Positions 42,068 through 50,655 of a stretch of 61,093 nucleotides of DNA are shown here, piece after piece. Every line of letters begins with the position of its first letter. The first letter of the stretch is position 1. The DNA is taken from the NCBI RefSeq assembly GCF_000241485.1, contig NZ_JH584241.1, positions 2,977,943 to 3,039,035 on the forward strand, read 5' to 3'. The stretch is from Sphingomonas sp. PAMC 26605 (lineage in GTDB: Bacteria; Pseudomonadota; Alphaproteobacteria; Sphingomonadales; Sphingomonadaceae). Both the position numbers and the translations under genes were made by a program. The notes under the pieces were generated by a model. It was not told the DNA's origin. It did not search any database and saw only the letters and a list, made by a program, of their open reading frames with translations.

Positions 42068-43137
42068 CCGAACAAATCCCCCTGCGGCCCCGCCGGCGGG
42101 CGGAACAGATCGCTGCGTAGCGCAATCCGCGCGCCATTCATGCCATGTTTGCGACACGCGATCTGGAAGCGCGTCCGCAGCAGCTCGGCCCACGGCCCGC
42201 TCCCGCGCATCCGCGTGAAGAAGCCGGGATCGTTCTCGCGCCCCTCGCGGATCGAGCCGATGATCGCCATCACCTTGCTCGCGCGATCGGGGAAATGCGC
42301 GTCGAGCCACGCCTTGAACAGCGGCGCCACCTCCCAAGGGAGCCGCACCGGAATGAACGACACCGAACGCGCGCCCGCCTCGGCGGCGCGCTCGATCAGA
42401 CGTTCGATCTCGTGATCGGTGATCGCCGGGATTACCGGCGCGATCGAGACGTGCGTCGGGATCCCCGCCGCGACCAGCGCGCGCACTGCCGCCAGCCGTC
42501 GTGTCGGCGTCGGCGCGCGCGGCTCGAGCGTCATCGCGATCTTCGGGTCGAGCGAGGTGATCGAGATCGCCACCGCGGCGAGTCCCTTCGCCGCCATCGG
42601 CGCGAGCAGATCGATGTCGCGCACGACGCGGTCGGACTTGGTGGTGATCGTCAGCGGATGATTGGTCTCGGCAAGCACGTCGAGACAGGCGCGCGTGATC
42701 CGCCAGTCGGTCTCGATCGGCTGGTAGGGATCGGTGTTGGTGCCGAGCGCGATCGGCTGCGCGACATAGCCACGCTTGCCGAGCTCGACGCGGAGCAGCG
42801 CAGCGGCATCGGGCTTGGCGAACAGCTTGCTCTCGAAATCGAGCCCCGGCGAGAGATCGTGAAACGCGTGGGTCGGCCGTGCGAAGCAGTAGATGCAGCC
42901 ATGCTCGCACCCGCGATACGGGTTGATCGAGCGATCGAAGCCGATGTCGGGCGAGCTGTTGCGGCTGATGATCGTCCGCGCGCGCTCGACCGTCACCGTG
43001 GTGCGCAGCCGCGGGAGCGCACCGTCGAGCCCTTCGCGGTCATCGAGCCAGTCGCCATCCATCGCGCGCTCGGGCAGATGGAAACGCGCGCTCTCGCGGT
43101 TGAGCGTCGCGCCGCGTTGGGGACGTTTGTCAGCCAT
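42064..43137 (-). CDS. PA0069-family radical SAM protein
   Basis: A 357-residue radical SAM enzyme with the cluster motif in YRGCEHGCIYCFARPTHAFH (C-x3-C-x2-C) and later strands NPYRG, GTNTDPYQPIE, LTITTKSDRVVRDIDLL and VSIAPVIPAITDHEIERL. It belongs with the spore-photoproduct-lyase-like PA0069 group, whose substrate is not known. I start at MADKRPQRGATLNRESARF; an ATG eight codons earlier is possible. It is divergent from the VOC gene and is translationally coupled to the DUF167 gene. Confidence 0.92.
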   Translation of the reverse strand: MADKRPQRGATLNRESARFHLPERAMDGDWLDDREGLDGALPRLRTTVTVERARTIISRNSSPDIGFDRSINPYRGCEHGCIYCFARPTHAFHDLSPGLDFESKLFAKPDAAALLRVELGKRGYVAQPIALGTNTDPYQPIETDWRITRACLDVLAETNHPLTITTKSDRVVRDIDLLAPMAAKGLAAVAISITSLDPKIAMTLEPRAPTPTRRLAAVRALVAAGIPTHVSIAPVIPAITDHEIERLIERAAEAGARSVSFIPVRLPWEVAPLFKAWLDAHFPDRASKVMAIIGSIREGRENDPGFFTRMRGSGPWAELLRTRFQIACRKHGMNGARIALRSDLFRPPAGPQGDLFG

Positions 43138-43192
43138 TGACAGCCTGTAGCAGGCGAGCAAGAACGGACCAAGAACATTAAGGAGATGCAGA

Positions 43193-43531
43193 ATGGCGCG
43201 ACTGAACTATCTCGAGCTGCCGGTGCGCGACACCGCCACCGCCAAGGCCTTTTATGCGGCGGCGTTCGGCTGGCAGTTCAGCGATTTCGGGCCGAGCTAT
43301 GCCGCGACGACGACCGGCGACACCGAGATCGGTTTCCAGGCGGATCGGGCCGAGGCCACCGCTGCCGCGCTCGCGGTGATCCAGGTCGAGGATCTCGAAG
43401 CCACCGAGGCCGCGGTCCGCGCAGCGGGCGGGGAGATCACGCGCGCGGCATTCGATTTTCCCGGCGGGCGGCGCTTCCATTTCCGCGATGTCGCCGGGCA
43501 CGAACTGGCCGCGATGCAAGCGGACGATTGA
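43193..43531 (+). CDS. VOC-superfamily (glyoxalase-like) protein
   Basis: A 112-residue protein with the beta-alpha-beta-beta-beta pattern of the vicinal oxygen chelate fold: MARLNYLELPVRDTATAKAF, FYAAAFGWQFSDFGPSYAAT, then LAVIQVEDLEATEAAVRAAG and RRFHFRDVAGHELAAMQ. A single such domain usually dimerises. Metal ligands and substrate are not clear, so no specific reaction is claimed. It converges with the small membrane protein gene. Confidence 0.88.
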   Translation: MARLNYLELPVRDTATAKAFYAAAFGWQFSDFGPSYAATTTGDTEIGFQADRAEATAAALAVIQVEDLEATEAAVRAAGGEITRAAFDFPGGRRFHFRDVAGHELAAMQADD

Positions 43532-43540
43532 TCGCGCCGG

Positions 43541-43867
43541 TCAGCTATGCGCGTTGAGATAGGCGCGCGCATTGCGCGCCAGATCGCACTTCTGGCGCTG
43601 GCGCTCGCACGCGCGTTCGAGCGCCTCGACCAGCTTGCGCTGCTCCTCCAGAACGTGCTGGTCGGAGGTCACCGAAGGCGAGAAGACGTCGCGGAAGCGG
43701 GGCGTCGGGGATCCGCGCGTCGCACTGGGGGATTGGTGCGGCGGCGGTCGTGTGTCCGCTTGGTGTCGTCCCAGCAGAATGCCGGCGCAAAACACGATCA
43801 GGCCGCCGAGACCGGCCAGGCAGAGGAGAATCCAGCGCCGGGCCGCCCGTGGGACCGGCGGGTTCAT
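43541..43867 (-). CDS. Small membrane-anchored protein of unknown function
   Basis: A 108-residue protein with one membrane helix near the start (WILLCLAGLGGLIVFCAGIL), a proline/serine-rich spacer, then a charged helical end (LEEQRKLVEALERACERQRQ, KCDLARNARAYLNAHS). The topology suggests an inner-membrane anchor with a short periplasmic helical domain. I do not recognise a family. It begins two bases after the moaB stop and so belongs to the UDG-slt-moaB operon. Confidence 0.75.
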   Translation of the reverse strand: MNPPVPRAARRWILLCLAGLGGLIVFCAGILLGRHQADTRPPPHQSPSATRGSPTPRFRDVFSPSVTSDQHVLEEQRKLVEALERACERQRQKCDLARNARAYLNAHS

Positions 43868-43869
43868 CG

Positions 43870-44397
43870 TTAGCGCTCGCGCAGCCGCGGCATCAGTTCG
43901 ACGAAGTTGCAGGGCTTGTGCCGGCTGTCGAGCTGGCTCGCGAGGATCCCGTCCCAGCCATCCTTGACCGCGCCGGTCGAGCCCGGCAGCGCGAAGATAT
44001 AGGTCCCGCGCGTCACGCACGCGCACGCGCGCGACTGGACGGTCGAGGTGCCGATCGTCGCGAAGCTCAGCCAGCGGAACAGCTCGCCAAAGCCCGGTAT
44101 CATCTTGTCGGCGACGCGTTCGATCGCCTCGGGCGTGACGTCGCGCCCGGTCACGCCGGTGCCGCCGGTCGAGATGATGCAGTCGATTTCGGGATCGTCG
44201 ATCCAGCGATGCAGCGTGCCGACCAGCAGATCGGCATCGTCTTTGACGATCTCACGCGCCGCCAGGACGTGCCCCGCATCGGTCAGCCGCGCGACGAGCG
44301 TGTCGCCCGAACGATCATCGGCGAGACCGCGCGTGTCGGAGACGGTGAGGACGGCAATGCGGACAGGCAGAAACGTCGCGGCTTCGTCAATTGGCAC
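43870..44397 (-). CDS. moaB: Molybdenum cofactor biosynthesis protein MoaB/Mog-like
   Basis: A 175-residue member of the MoaB/Mog family, which binds molybdopterin and in some species adenylates it. Signatures are [40 protein letters not shown] and the C-terminal [20 protein letters not shown]. The start codon is GTG and lies inside the 3' end of slt (11-base overlap). No other molybdopterin gene is in the window. Confidence 0.93.
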   Translation of the reverse strand: MPIDEAATFLPVRIAVLTVSDTRGLADDRSGDTLVARLTDAGHVLAAREIVKDDADLLVGTLHRWIDDPEIDCIISTGGTGVTGRDVTPEAIERVADKMIPGFGELFRWLSFATIGTSTVQSRACACVTRGTYIFALPGSTGAVKDGWDGILASQLDSRHKPCNFVELMPRLRER

Positions 44398-46189
44398 TGG
44401 CGACCGCCTTGTCGGGAAGGCTCGCCGAGGCGCGATAGCCGTTGCTCGAGGTCAGTCGCACCGCGGTCGCGCCGGGCAGGCCCGGGAAGCGCGGCCACAT
44501 GCCCTGCGCGAGCGCCGCGCGGCTGACCGAGGCCGGCTTGCCGGTCTGCGCCTCATAGACCCAGTAATTGCGCAGCACCGTGGTGACATAGCCGCGCGTC
44601 TCCCAATAGGGGATCGATTCGATGTAGAGCAACGGATCGCCGCCATCGCGGGTCTGCGCGTTCCACAGCTCGACCGGGCCGGGACCGGCATTGTACGCCG
44701 CGATGACCTTGGGCAGCAGCCCTTCGGTGCAATGCTGGTCGCGCAATTGCTCGAGATAGCTCTGGCCGACCTCGAAATTGGTGCCGGGGCGCGACAGCGC
44801 GCTGCGGTCGAAGCTGCGGCCCTGCTTGCGCGCGATGTCGGTTGCGGCGCGCGGCATCACCTGCATCAGGCCATAGGCGCCCGCCGGGCTCACCACATCG
44901 GTGCGGAAGCGCGATTCCTGCAGCGTGTGCGCGAACACCAGCGCCTTGTCGACGCGCCAGCCGCCATCGGGCGCCCAGTTCGGCGCGGGGAAGCGCGCCT
45001 CGAGCGGCGGGGTCGCGCCGACCGGGCCGTTATGCGACAGCCACACCTGCGTCGCGGGCAGATCGAGTGCCGCGGTCAGCCGAACGAGCGCGGGATATTC
45101 CGAAGGATCTCCGATCCGCGCCTGCTGGCGGATCACCGTATCGGCGAGGCCATTCTCGCCAATCTCGACCAGGGCCGCGGCGACGCGGACGTTGGGACGC
45201 CGGCCGAGCGTCTGCCAGTCGCTCGCCGCCGACAAGGTCGCGGCGCGGTTGGGCGCTTCCTTGATGCCGAGCGCCTGGCGCGCGAGCAGGCCGTAGAAGG
45301 TCTCGCGATATTGCGCGGCGTTCTTGAGGCGGTTCTCGACCCGGTCGGGGCGGCCGCACTGCATGTCGGCGCGTGCGGTCCAATAGAGACCGGCGGCGCG
45401 CAGCTCGATATCGCTCGCGCGCGCGGCGACGCTCTGGAACAGGTCGCCGGATGCGGCGCAATCGTGCTGGCGCCAGGCGGCTAGCGCACCGACCCAGATC
45501 GCCTCGACCGCGAAATCGCCATAGCCGCTGCCGGCGCGCGCCGCCATCGTGCGGGCATTGCTGTCGTCGCCCGCGAGATAATACATCCAGGCGATCTTGC
45601 GCTGCCATTCGGTGATCGAATCCGACGACAGGCCGGGGGTCGATTCGAGCAATTGCTGCGCCGCGAACCCCTGATCGTCCTTGATCAACGGCTGCATCTT
45701 GAGCGCGAGCTCGACCGCGACCATGTCGCCATTGCCGAAGCTCTTGGCGCGCTTGCGCGCCGGTGCGCCGTCGATCCAGCGCAGCGCGCGCGCTTCGGGC
45801 AGCGGCGGCAGGCCGACGCCGCCGCGCGACGCCGCCATCGTCAGGATCTGCTTGGCCTGCGGCAGTTCGGGCGCGTCGGTGAGCAGCTTCATCAGCGGGT
45901 CGAGATCGGCCTTGGGCGATCCCTTCGCGGTGAGCAGCTCGGCCTCGGCGATCGCATGCAGCGGCCCCGGCTTCATCGAGCTGAGCAGGAGCTGCGCGTC
46001 CTGCCACTTCTGGTCGCGAATATTGGCGAACACTGCGCGATAGCCTTCGCGCTGTTCGGGATCGAGCTGTTGCGGGATGATGCTGCGCTGCGTCGTCTGG
46101 GTCGCGCCCATCGGCGGTTCGCCCGCCGCCTGCGCCACGCCTGGTACCGCGAGCCCGAGCGCCACCAGGAAAGCCAGTCTTGCGCTCAT
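44387..46189 (-). CDS. Soluble lytic murein transglycosylase (Slt family)
   Basis: A 600-residue periplasmic transglycosylase that cleaves peptidoglycan glycan strands. The start [20 protein letters not shown] is a signal peptide and overlaps the upstream stop by four bases. The N-terminal 400 residues form the alpha-superhelical doughnut domain. The catalytic domain has [20 protein letters not shown] (catalytic Glu in ES), [12 protein letters not shown] and [15 protein letters not shown]. It overlaps moaB by 11 bases. Confidence 0.93.
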   Translation of the reverse strand: MSARLAFLVALGLAVPGVAQAAGEPPMGATQTTQRSIIPQQLDPEQREGYRAVFANIRDQKWQDAQLLLSSMKPGPLHAIAEAELLTAKGSPKADLDPLMKLLTDAPELPQAKQILTMAASRGGVGLPPLPEARALRWIDGAPARKRAKSFGNGDMVAVELALKMQPLIKDDQGFAAQQLLESTPGLSSDSITEWQRKIAWMYYLAGDDSNARTMAARAGSGYGDFAVEAIWVGALAAWRQHDCAASGDLFQSVAARASDIELRAAGLYWTARADMQCGRPDRVENRLKNAAQYRETFYGLLARQALGIKEAPNRAATLSAASDWQTLGRRPNVRVAAALVEIGENGLADTVIRQQARIGDPSEYPALVRLTAALDLPATQVWLSHNGPVGATPPLEARFPAPNWAPDGGWRVDKALVFAHTLQESRFRTDVVSPAGAYGLMQVMPRAATDIARKQGRSFDRSALSRPGTNFEVGQSYLEQLRDQHCTEGLLPKVIAAYNAGPGPVELWNAQTRDGGDPLLYIESIPYWETRGYVTTVLRNYWVYEAQTGKPASVSRAALAQGMWPRFPGLPGATAVRLTSSNGYRASASLPDKAVASAN

Positions 46190-46938
46190 GCGCCCAACCC
46201 CGCGATCAACATCTGTAAATCCTTCCACGCCCGCGCCTTGTCGGCCGGGCGTTCGAGCAAGAGCCGCGGATGGAAGCTGGCCACCACATCGACCGACACC
46301 CCCGGCATGCCATCATCGAGGTTAATGGGGTGTAAACTACCGCGGGCATGCGCGACGTCCATCCCCGTCAGCGCACGGCTCGGCGCATTTCCCAGCACGA
46401 GCAGCCGCGGCGGCTTCACCAGCGCGACGTGATGCCGCGCGACCTCGACGATCCGCTGCTCGATCTCGGGCGCGATCCGCCCCGCGGTCGGGCGCTTGCT
46501 GCACATCGGCACGAGATAGACCGAATCGCGACTCCGCCCGATCGCGGCGAGCATCCGGTCGAACAGTTTGCCCACCGGCCCACCGAACAGGCTTCCCAAG
46601 TCGCCATCTTCGCGATCGGGCACGTCGGTCAAAATCATGATGTCGGCGGACGGATCGCCCGATGCGCCGATCGGATCGCCGCGCCATTCGGCCTCGGGCG
46701 CATCGCCCCCGGCGCGCCACGTCAGGAAATCCTCGAGCGTGCGCGGCAGCGGCAGGACGACCGGTTCCGCTACGGCGGCAACGCGTGCGCGCTGCTCGGG
46801 CACGACGACGGGCGCGGTCGGGGCGGCGGTCCAGTCGCGCGGATCCTCCTCGACCAGCGCATCGATGCCGGCGTCGCGCCACCATTCGAGCGCGCTCGCC
46901 GCGGCCATCCGCCAGTCGATATTTTGGTCAGCCCCCAT
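46186..46938 (-). CDS. Uracil-DNA glycosylase superfamily protein lacking Fe-S cysteines
   Basis: A 250-residue protein whose C-terminal 170 residues follow the family 4 layout: ADIMILTDVPDREDGDLGSL, FGGPVGKLFDRMLAAIG, SVYLVPMCSKRPTAGRI and SFHPRLLLERPADK. However, the usual GEAPG motif is TDVPD here, and only one cysteine is present, so the four ligands of the [4Fe-4S] cluster are missing. Activity on uracil is therefore uncertain. The N-terminal 80 residues are variable. It is the first gene of the slt-moaB operon and diverges from ETF-QO. Confidence 0.88.
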   Translation of the reverse strand: MGADQNIDWRMAAASALEWWRDAGIDALVEEDPRDWTAAPTAPVVVPEQRARVAAVAEPVVLPLPRTLEDFLTWRAGGDAPEAEWRGDPIGASGDPSADIMILTDVPDREDGDLGSLFGGPVGKLFDRMLAAIGRSRDSVYLVPMCSKRPTAGRIAPEIEQRIVEVARHHVALVKPPRLLVLGNAPSRALTGMDVAHARGSLHPINLDDGMPGVSVDVVASFHPRLLLERPADKARAWKDLQMLIAGLGA

Positions 46939-47055
46939 AGAGGCCTATAGCTACGATGTTGACGCGAAGGTCAATTCGCTGGCACGCGCAGCAGGACAGG
47001 AAGTGCCGCGCGCGCGACGAGACCGACGCGACGGCGCCCCGGATGGAGAAATACC

Positions 47056-48729
47056 GTGAGTGAAGGCGAAAACCATCGCGAGTCCATGCCGTACGATGTC
47101 GTCATCGTCGGCGCCGGCCCCTCGGGCCTGTCGGCCGCGATCCGGCTGAAACAGGTCGCGGCCGAGAAGGGCGCCGAGCTGTCGGTCTGCGTGCTCGAAA
47201 AGGGTTCGGAAGTCGGCGCGCACATCCTCTCGGGCGCGGTGATCGATCCCAAGAGCCTCGACGAATTGCTGCCGAACTGGCGCGAAGACGGCTGCCCGCT
47301 CGCCGAGGTGCCCGTCACCGAAAACCATCACTGGATTCTGAGCAAGGGCGGCAAGCGCAACCTGCCGCACTTCCTCACGCCGTCGTTCCTCCACAACAAG
47401 GGCACCTATACCGGCAGCCTCGGCAATCTGTGCCGCTGGCTCGCGGGCAAGGCCGAGGAGCTCGGCGTCGAGATCTTCCCGGGCTTCGCGGCCGCCGAGA
47501 TCCTCTACAATGACGACGGCTCGGTGAAGGGCGTCGCGACCGGCGACATGGGCGTCGCGCGCGATGGCAGCCACAAGGGCGATTACACGCCGGGGCTCGA
47601 GCTGCATGCGAAATACACCTTCTTTTCCGAGGGTTGCCGTGGACACCTTACAAAGCAGCTGCTCCGCACCTTCGACCTTGCGAAGGACAGCGACCCGCAG
47701 GTCTACGGCCTCGGCGTCAAGGAATTGTGGGACATCGACCCCGCGCTGCATTCGCCGGGCCGGGTGATCCACACCCAGGGCTGGCCGCTCAGCGAGACGC
47801 ACGGGTCGAACGGCGGCGGCTGGATCTATCACCAGGCCAACGGCCAGGTGTCGATCGGGTTCGTGACGTGGCTCAACTACACCAACCCGTATCTCTCGCC
47901 GTTCCAGGAGATGCAGCGCTGGAAGACGCATCCCGAGATCGCGGCGTTGCTCAAGGGCGCCAAGCGCGTCAGCTACGGCGCGCGCGCGATCAGCGATGGC
48001 GGGCTGCAGTCGATCCCCAAGCTGGTGATGCCCGGCGCCGCGCTGATCGGCGACAGCGCGGGCTTCCTCAACGTACCGCGGATCAAGGGCACGCATACCG
48101 CGATGAAATCGGGCATGCTTGCCGCCGAGGCCGCCGCCGAGGCGATCCTGAGCCAGCGCGAACATGACGAGCTCGCCGCTTACCCCGCGGCGTTCGAGCA
48201 CAGCTGGGTGAAGAAGGAGCTGTCGGTCGTCCGCAACGTCGTGCCGCTGGTCAAGAAGTTTGGCGATTTCCTAGGGTCGGGGCTCGCCGGCGTGACGATG
48301 TGGCTCGAGCATTGGGGGCTCAAGGTGCCGTTCACGCTGCACCATCACCCCGATCACGAGAGCCTGTGGCGCAAGGATCAGGTCCAGCCGATCGTCTATC
48401 CCAAGGCCGACGGCGTGCTGACCTTCGATCGGCTGTCCTCGGTGTTCATCTCGAACACCAATCACGAGGAGGACCAGCCGGTCCATCTGACGCTCAAGGA
48501 TCCGGATGTTCCGGTGCAGTACAATCTGCCGACCTATGACGAGCCGGCGCAGCGCTATTGCCCGGCGGGCGTGTACGAGATCGTCGGCGAGGAGACGGGC
48601 GACCCCAAGTTCGTGATCAACGCGCAGAACTGCGTCCACTGCAAGACCTGCGACATCAAGGACCCGACGCAGAACATCAACTGGGTCGTGCCGGAAGGCG
48701 GCGGGGGGCCGAACTACCCGAATATGTAA
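47056..48729 (+). CDS. Electron transfer flavoprotein-ubiquinone oxidoreductase
   Basis: ETF-QO passes electrons from acyl-CoA dehydrogenases via ETF to ubiquinone at the inner membrane. The 557 residues show the FAD-binding VVIVGAGPSGLSAAIRLKQ, ILSGAVIDPKSLDELLPNW, GCRGHLTKQLL and the C-terminal ferredoxin-like site INAQNCVHCKTCDIKDPTQN (Cys cluster). The start is GTG with GGAGAA upstream. The acyl-CoA ligase 5 kb away fits a fatty-acid-degrading lifestyle, but the two are not in one operon. Confidence 0.96.
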   Translation: MSEGENHRESMPYDVVIVGAGPSGLSAAIRLKQVAAEKGAELSVCVLEKGSEVGAHILSGAVIDPKSLDELLPNWREDGCPLAEVPVTENHHWILSKGGKRNLPHFLTPSFLHNKGTYTGSLGNLCRWLAGKAEELGVEIFPGFAAAEILYNDDGSVKGVATGDMGVARDGSHKGDYTPGLELHAKYTFFSEGCRGHLTKQLLRTFDLAKDSDPQVYGLGVKELWDIDPALHSPGRVIHTQGWPLSETHGSNGGGWIYHQANGQVSIGFVTWLNYTNPYLSPFQEMQRWKTHPEIAALLKGAKRVSYGARAISDGGLQSIPKLVMPGAALIGDSAGFLNVPRIKGTHTAMKSGMLAAEAAAEAILSQREHDELAAYPAAFEHSWVKKELSVVRNVVPLVKKFGDFLGSGLAGVTMWLEHWGLKVPFTLHHHPDHESLWRKDQVQPIVYPKADGVLTFDRLSSVFISNTNHEEDQPVHLTLKDPDVPVQYNLPTYDEPAQRYCPAGVYEIVGEETGDPKFVINAQNCVHCKTCDIKDPTQNINWVVPEGGGGPNYPNM

Positions 48730-48860
48730 GGGCGTATGTTCCCCGGCGAAGGCCGGGGCCCAGTCGCGAAGGGCATTGTTCTCGAGAGCGTCGCTCGCCA
48801 TAGAGCGGCTACGACTGGGCCCCGGCCTTCGCCGGGGAGCACTAACGGTTACATACGCCC
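48730..48860. repeat. Paired palindromic element upstream of ispE with outer 10-base repeat
   Basis: The core left arm TTCCCCGGCGAAGGCCGGGG and right arm CCCCGGCCTTCGCCGGGGAG are inverted copies, extended inward by CCCAGTCG/CGACTGGG. Outside the core, GGGCGTATGT and ACATACGCCC add a perfect 10-base inverted repeat. The unit starts right after the ETF-QO stop and ends one base before the ispE ATG. Confidence 0.88.
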
Positions 48861-48861
48861 A

Positions 48862-49701
48862 ATGATCACCGAAACCGCGGTCACCGAGAACGCCCCCGCC
48901 AAGATCAACCTCGCGCTCCACGTCCGCGCGCGGCGGTCTGACGGCTATCACGAGCTCGAGACGCTGTTCGCTTTCGTGACCGATGGCGACACGGTGACGC
49001 TCGCGCCGGGGCCGCTTTCGCTGGCGATCACCGGGCCGTTCTCGGCGGGCTTGAGCGGGGAGGGCGACAATCTGGTCCTCCGCGCCGCCCGCGCGTTTGC
49101 CGCCGCGTTCGATCGGCCCGAAAGCGGCACCTTTACGCTCGACAAGCATCTGCCGGTCGCTTCCGGGATCGGCGGCGGCTCGGCCGATGCGGCGGCAGCA
49201 CTGCGCGCGCTCGCCCGTGCCAATGCCATCGCGACCGACGACCCGAGACTGTTCGAGATCGCCGCCGCGCTCGGCTCCGATATTCCCGCGTGCCTGCTCG
49301 GCCGGACCGCTATCGGACGCGGGCGGGGCGAGCGGCTCGTTCCGCTCGACGGCCCCACCGGAATGCCGGTGCTGCTCGTCAATCCCGGCGTTGCGGTCTC
49401 GACCGCCGCGGTGTTCAAGGCCTGGGACGGACTCGATCTCGGACCGATGCCCGACGGTGAAGCGCTTCATGTCGCGCTGGACGCCCGCAACGACCTCGAG
49501 CCGTCGGCGCGCCGGCTCGCGCCGGAAATCGATGGGGTGCTGGCCTTGCTGAGCGTTGGGGATCCGCTGCTCGCGCGGATGTCGGGGTCGGGCGCGACCT
49601 GCTTCGCGCTTTACGCGACCGTGGCGGACCGCGCCGCCGCCGCCGAGCGCATCCGTGCGGCGCAGCCCGGCTATTGGTGTCTCGAAACGGCACTCGCATG
49701 A
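48862..49701 (+). CDS. ispE: 4-diphosphocytidyl-2-C-methyl-D-erythritol kinase
   Basis: IspE phosphorylates CDP-methylerythritol in the MEP isoprenoid pathway. The start MITETAVTENAPAKINLALH (279 residues) places the family motif APAKINLALHVRARRSDGYH at the N-terminus. The GHMP-kinase ATP loop is LPVASGIGGGSADAAAALRA, and the third motif is ARMSGSGATCFALY. An upstream frame exists but would be translated from the palindromic repeat. No Shine-Dalgarno is evident in the repeat-derived leader. Confidence 0.95.
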   Translation: MITETAVTENAPAKINLALHVRARRSDGYHELETLFAFVTDGDTVTLAPGPLSLAITGPFSAGLSGEGDNLVLRAARAFAAAFDRPESGTFTLDKHLPVASGIGGGSADAAAALRALARANAIATDDPRLFEIAAALGSDIPACLLGRTAIGRGRGERLVPLDGPTGMPVLLVNPGVAVSTAAVFKAWDGLDLGPMPDGEALHVALDARNDLEPSARRLAPEIDGVLALLSVGDPLLARMSGSGATCFALYATVADRAAAAERIRAAQPGYWCLETALA

Positions 49702-49729
49702 CACGAGACCGCATCGTTCTGGGACAGTG

Positions 49730-49868
49730 CCGGCCCCCCAGCGTCACGCAACGGCGGAAAACCGCGAGTGGCCCATGGCTTGCTGTGATAGGGAAAGATG
49801 GGTCCGCCGCGCTGAGCGGAACGCCCGTCGATGGTCCATGGCCCAGCCTTGCGCCATTCCCCGGCCGG
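49730..49868. ncRNA. Candidate rod-shaped structured RNA, 6S-like
   Basis: Nested complementary blocks form one long stem with a large central bubble: CCGGCC (49730) with GGCCGG (49863), CGCAA (49747) with TTGCG (49849), GGCC-ATGG (49770) with CCATGGCC (49836), and an apical TCCGC/GCGGA hairpin. The bubble has about 24 and 15 unpaired bases on its two sides. A helper hairpin GCGGAAAACCGC lies on the 5' side. This is the architecture of 6S RNA, about 140 nt long. Strand cannot be decided, since both fold alike, and no clear promoter is seen. Confidence 0.35.
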
Positions 49869-49906
49869 GGTGGTGATACCCAGTTCACCGCCCCGGTCGT
49901 GTCCGC

Positions 49907-50647
49907 ATGATCGCGCACCACCCCCGCAGAATTCCGGGCGAACCCGGCGGCGTGCTGCTGATCTGCGATCACGCCTCGAACGCCGTCCCCGCCGGGATCG
50001 ATCTCGGCGTGCCGCCCGAGCTGCTCGGCAAGCATATCGCGATCGATATCGGCAGCGCCGCGTTGACCGAGGCGCTCGCCGCCGCGCTCGGCGCGCCGGC
50101 ATTGCTCGCCACGGTCTCGCGGCTGGTGATCGACCTCAACCGCGCTACCGACCAACCCGGCCTGATCCCGCAGACCAGCGACGGACACGCGATCCCCGGC
50201 AACGCCGCCGCCGACCGCGCCGAGCGGATCGCGCGCTTCCACGCGCCATATCACGATGCGCTAGCCGCGCTGATCGTCGCCACGCGCCCCGTGCTGATCG
50301 CGGCGATTCACAGCTTCACGCCGCGGCTCGAGCAAGGCGACGGTGCGGATCGCCCGTGGGAGATCGGTATCTTGTCGAACACCGATCGCCGCGCGGCCGA
50401 GCTCGCGCTGCCGCTGCTCGCGGCGCAGGGGCTCGTCACCGGCGACAACGAACCCTATTCGGGCCAGTCGCTCAACGCGACGCTCGACCGGCATGGCGAA
50501 GGCAACGGCATCGCCAGCCTGTCGATCGAAGTCCGCAACGACCTCATCGCGGATGCGGCGGGGGTCGCGCACTGGGCTGCGATCCTCACGCCGATCTTGC
50601 ACGAGAGCAGCAACAGACTTGCGTCCGACGACCATCCTACGCAATAG
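49907..50647 (+). CDS. N-formylglutamate amidohydrolase family protein
   Basis: A 246-residue hydrolase that, in characterised members, cleaves N-formylglutamate at the end of one histidine degradation route. Motifs are [47 protein letters not shown] and [11 protein letters not shown], giving the His/Asp/Glu set of the zinc-peptidase-like fold. No hut genes are nearby, so the true substrate may differ. The gene is followed after eight bases by ilvD. Confidence 0.9.
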   Translation: MIAHHPRRIPGEPGGVLLICDHASNAVPAGIDLGVPPELLGKHIAIDIGSAALTEALAAALGAPALLATVSRLVIDLNRATDQPGLIPQTSDGHAIPGNAAADRAERIARFHAPYHDALAALIVATRPVLIAAIHSFTPRLEQGDGADRPWEIGILSNTDRRAAELALPLLAAQGLVTGDNEPYSGQSLNATLDRHGEGNGIASLSIEVRNDLIADAAGVAHWAAILTPILHESSNRLASDDHPTQ

Positions 50648-50655
50648 CCTGTCGC

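Noticed and set aside
43541..47056. UDG-slt-moaB-membrane protein operon as a novel functional system
   Set aside because: The tight overlaps show co-expression, but the members belong to unrelated housekeeping families and I see no evidence of a shared new function.
49674..49910. A 78-codon frame between ispE and the amidohydrolase gene
   Set aside because: It overlaps ispE and passes through the paired blocks of the candidate RNA; composition and lack of a ribosome site argue against a protein.
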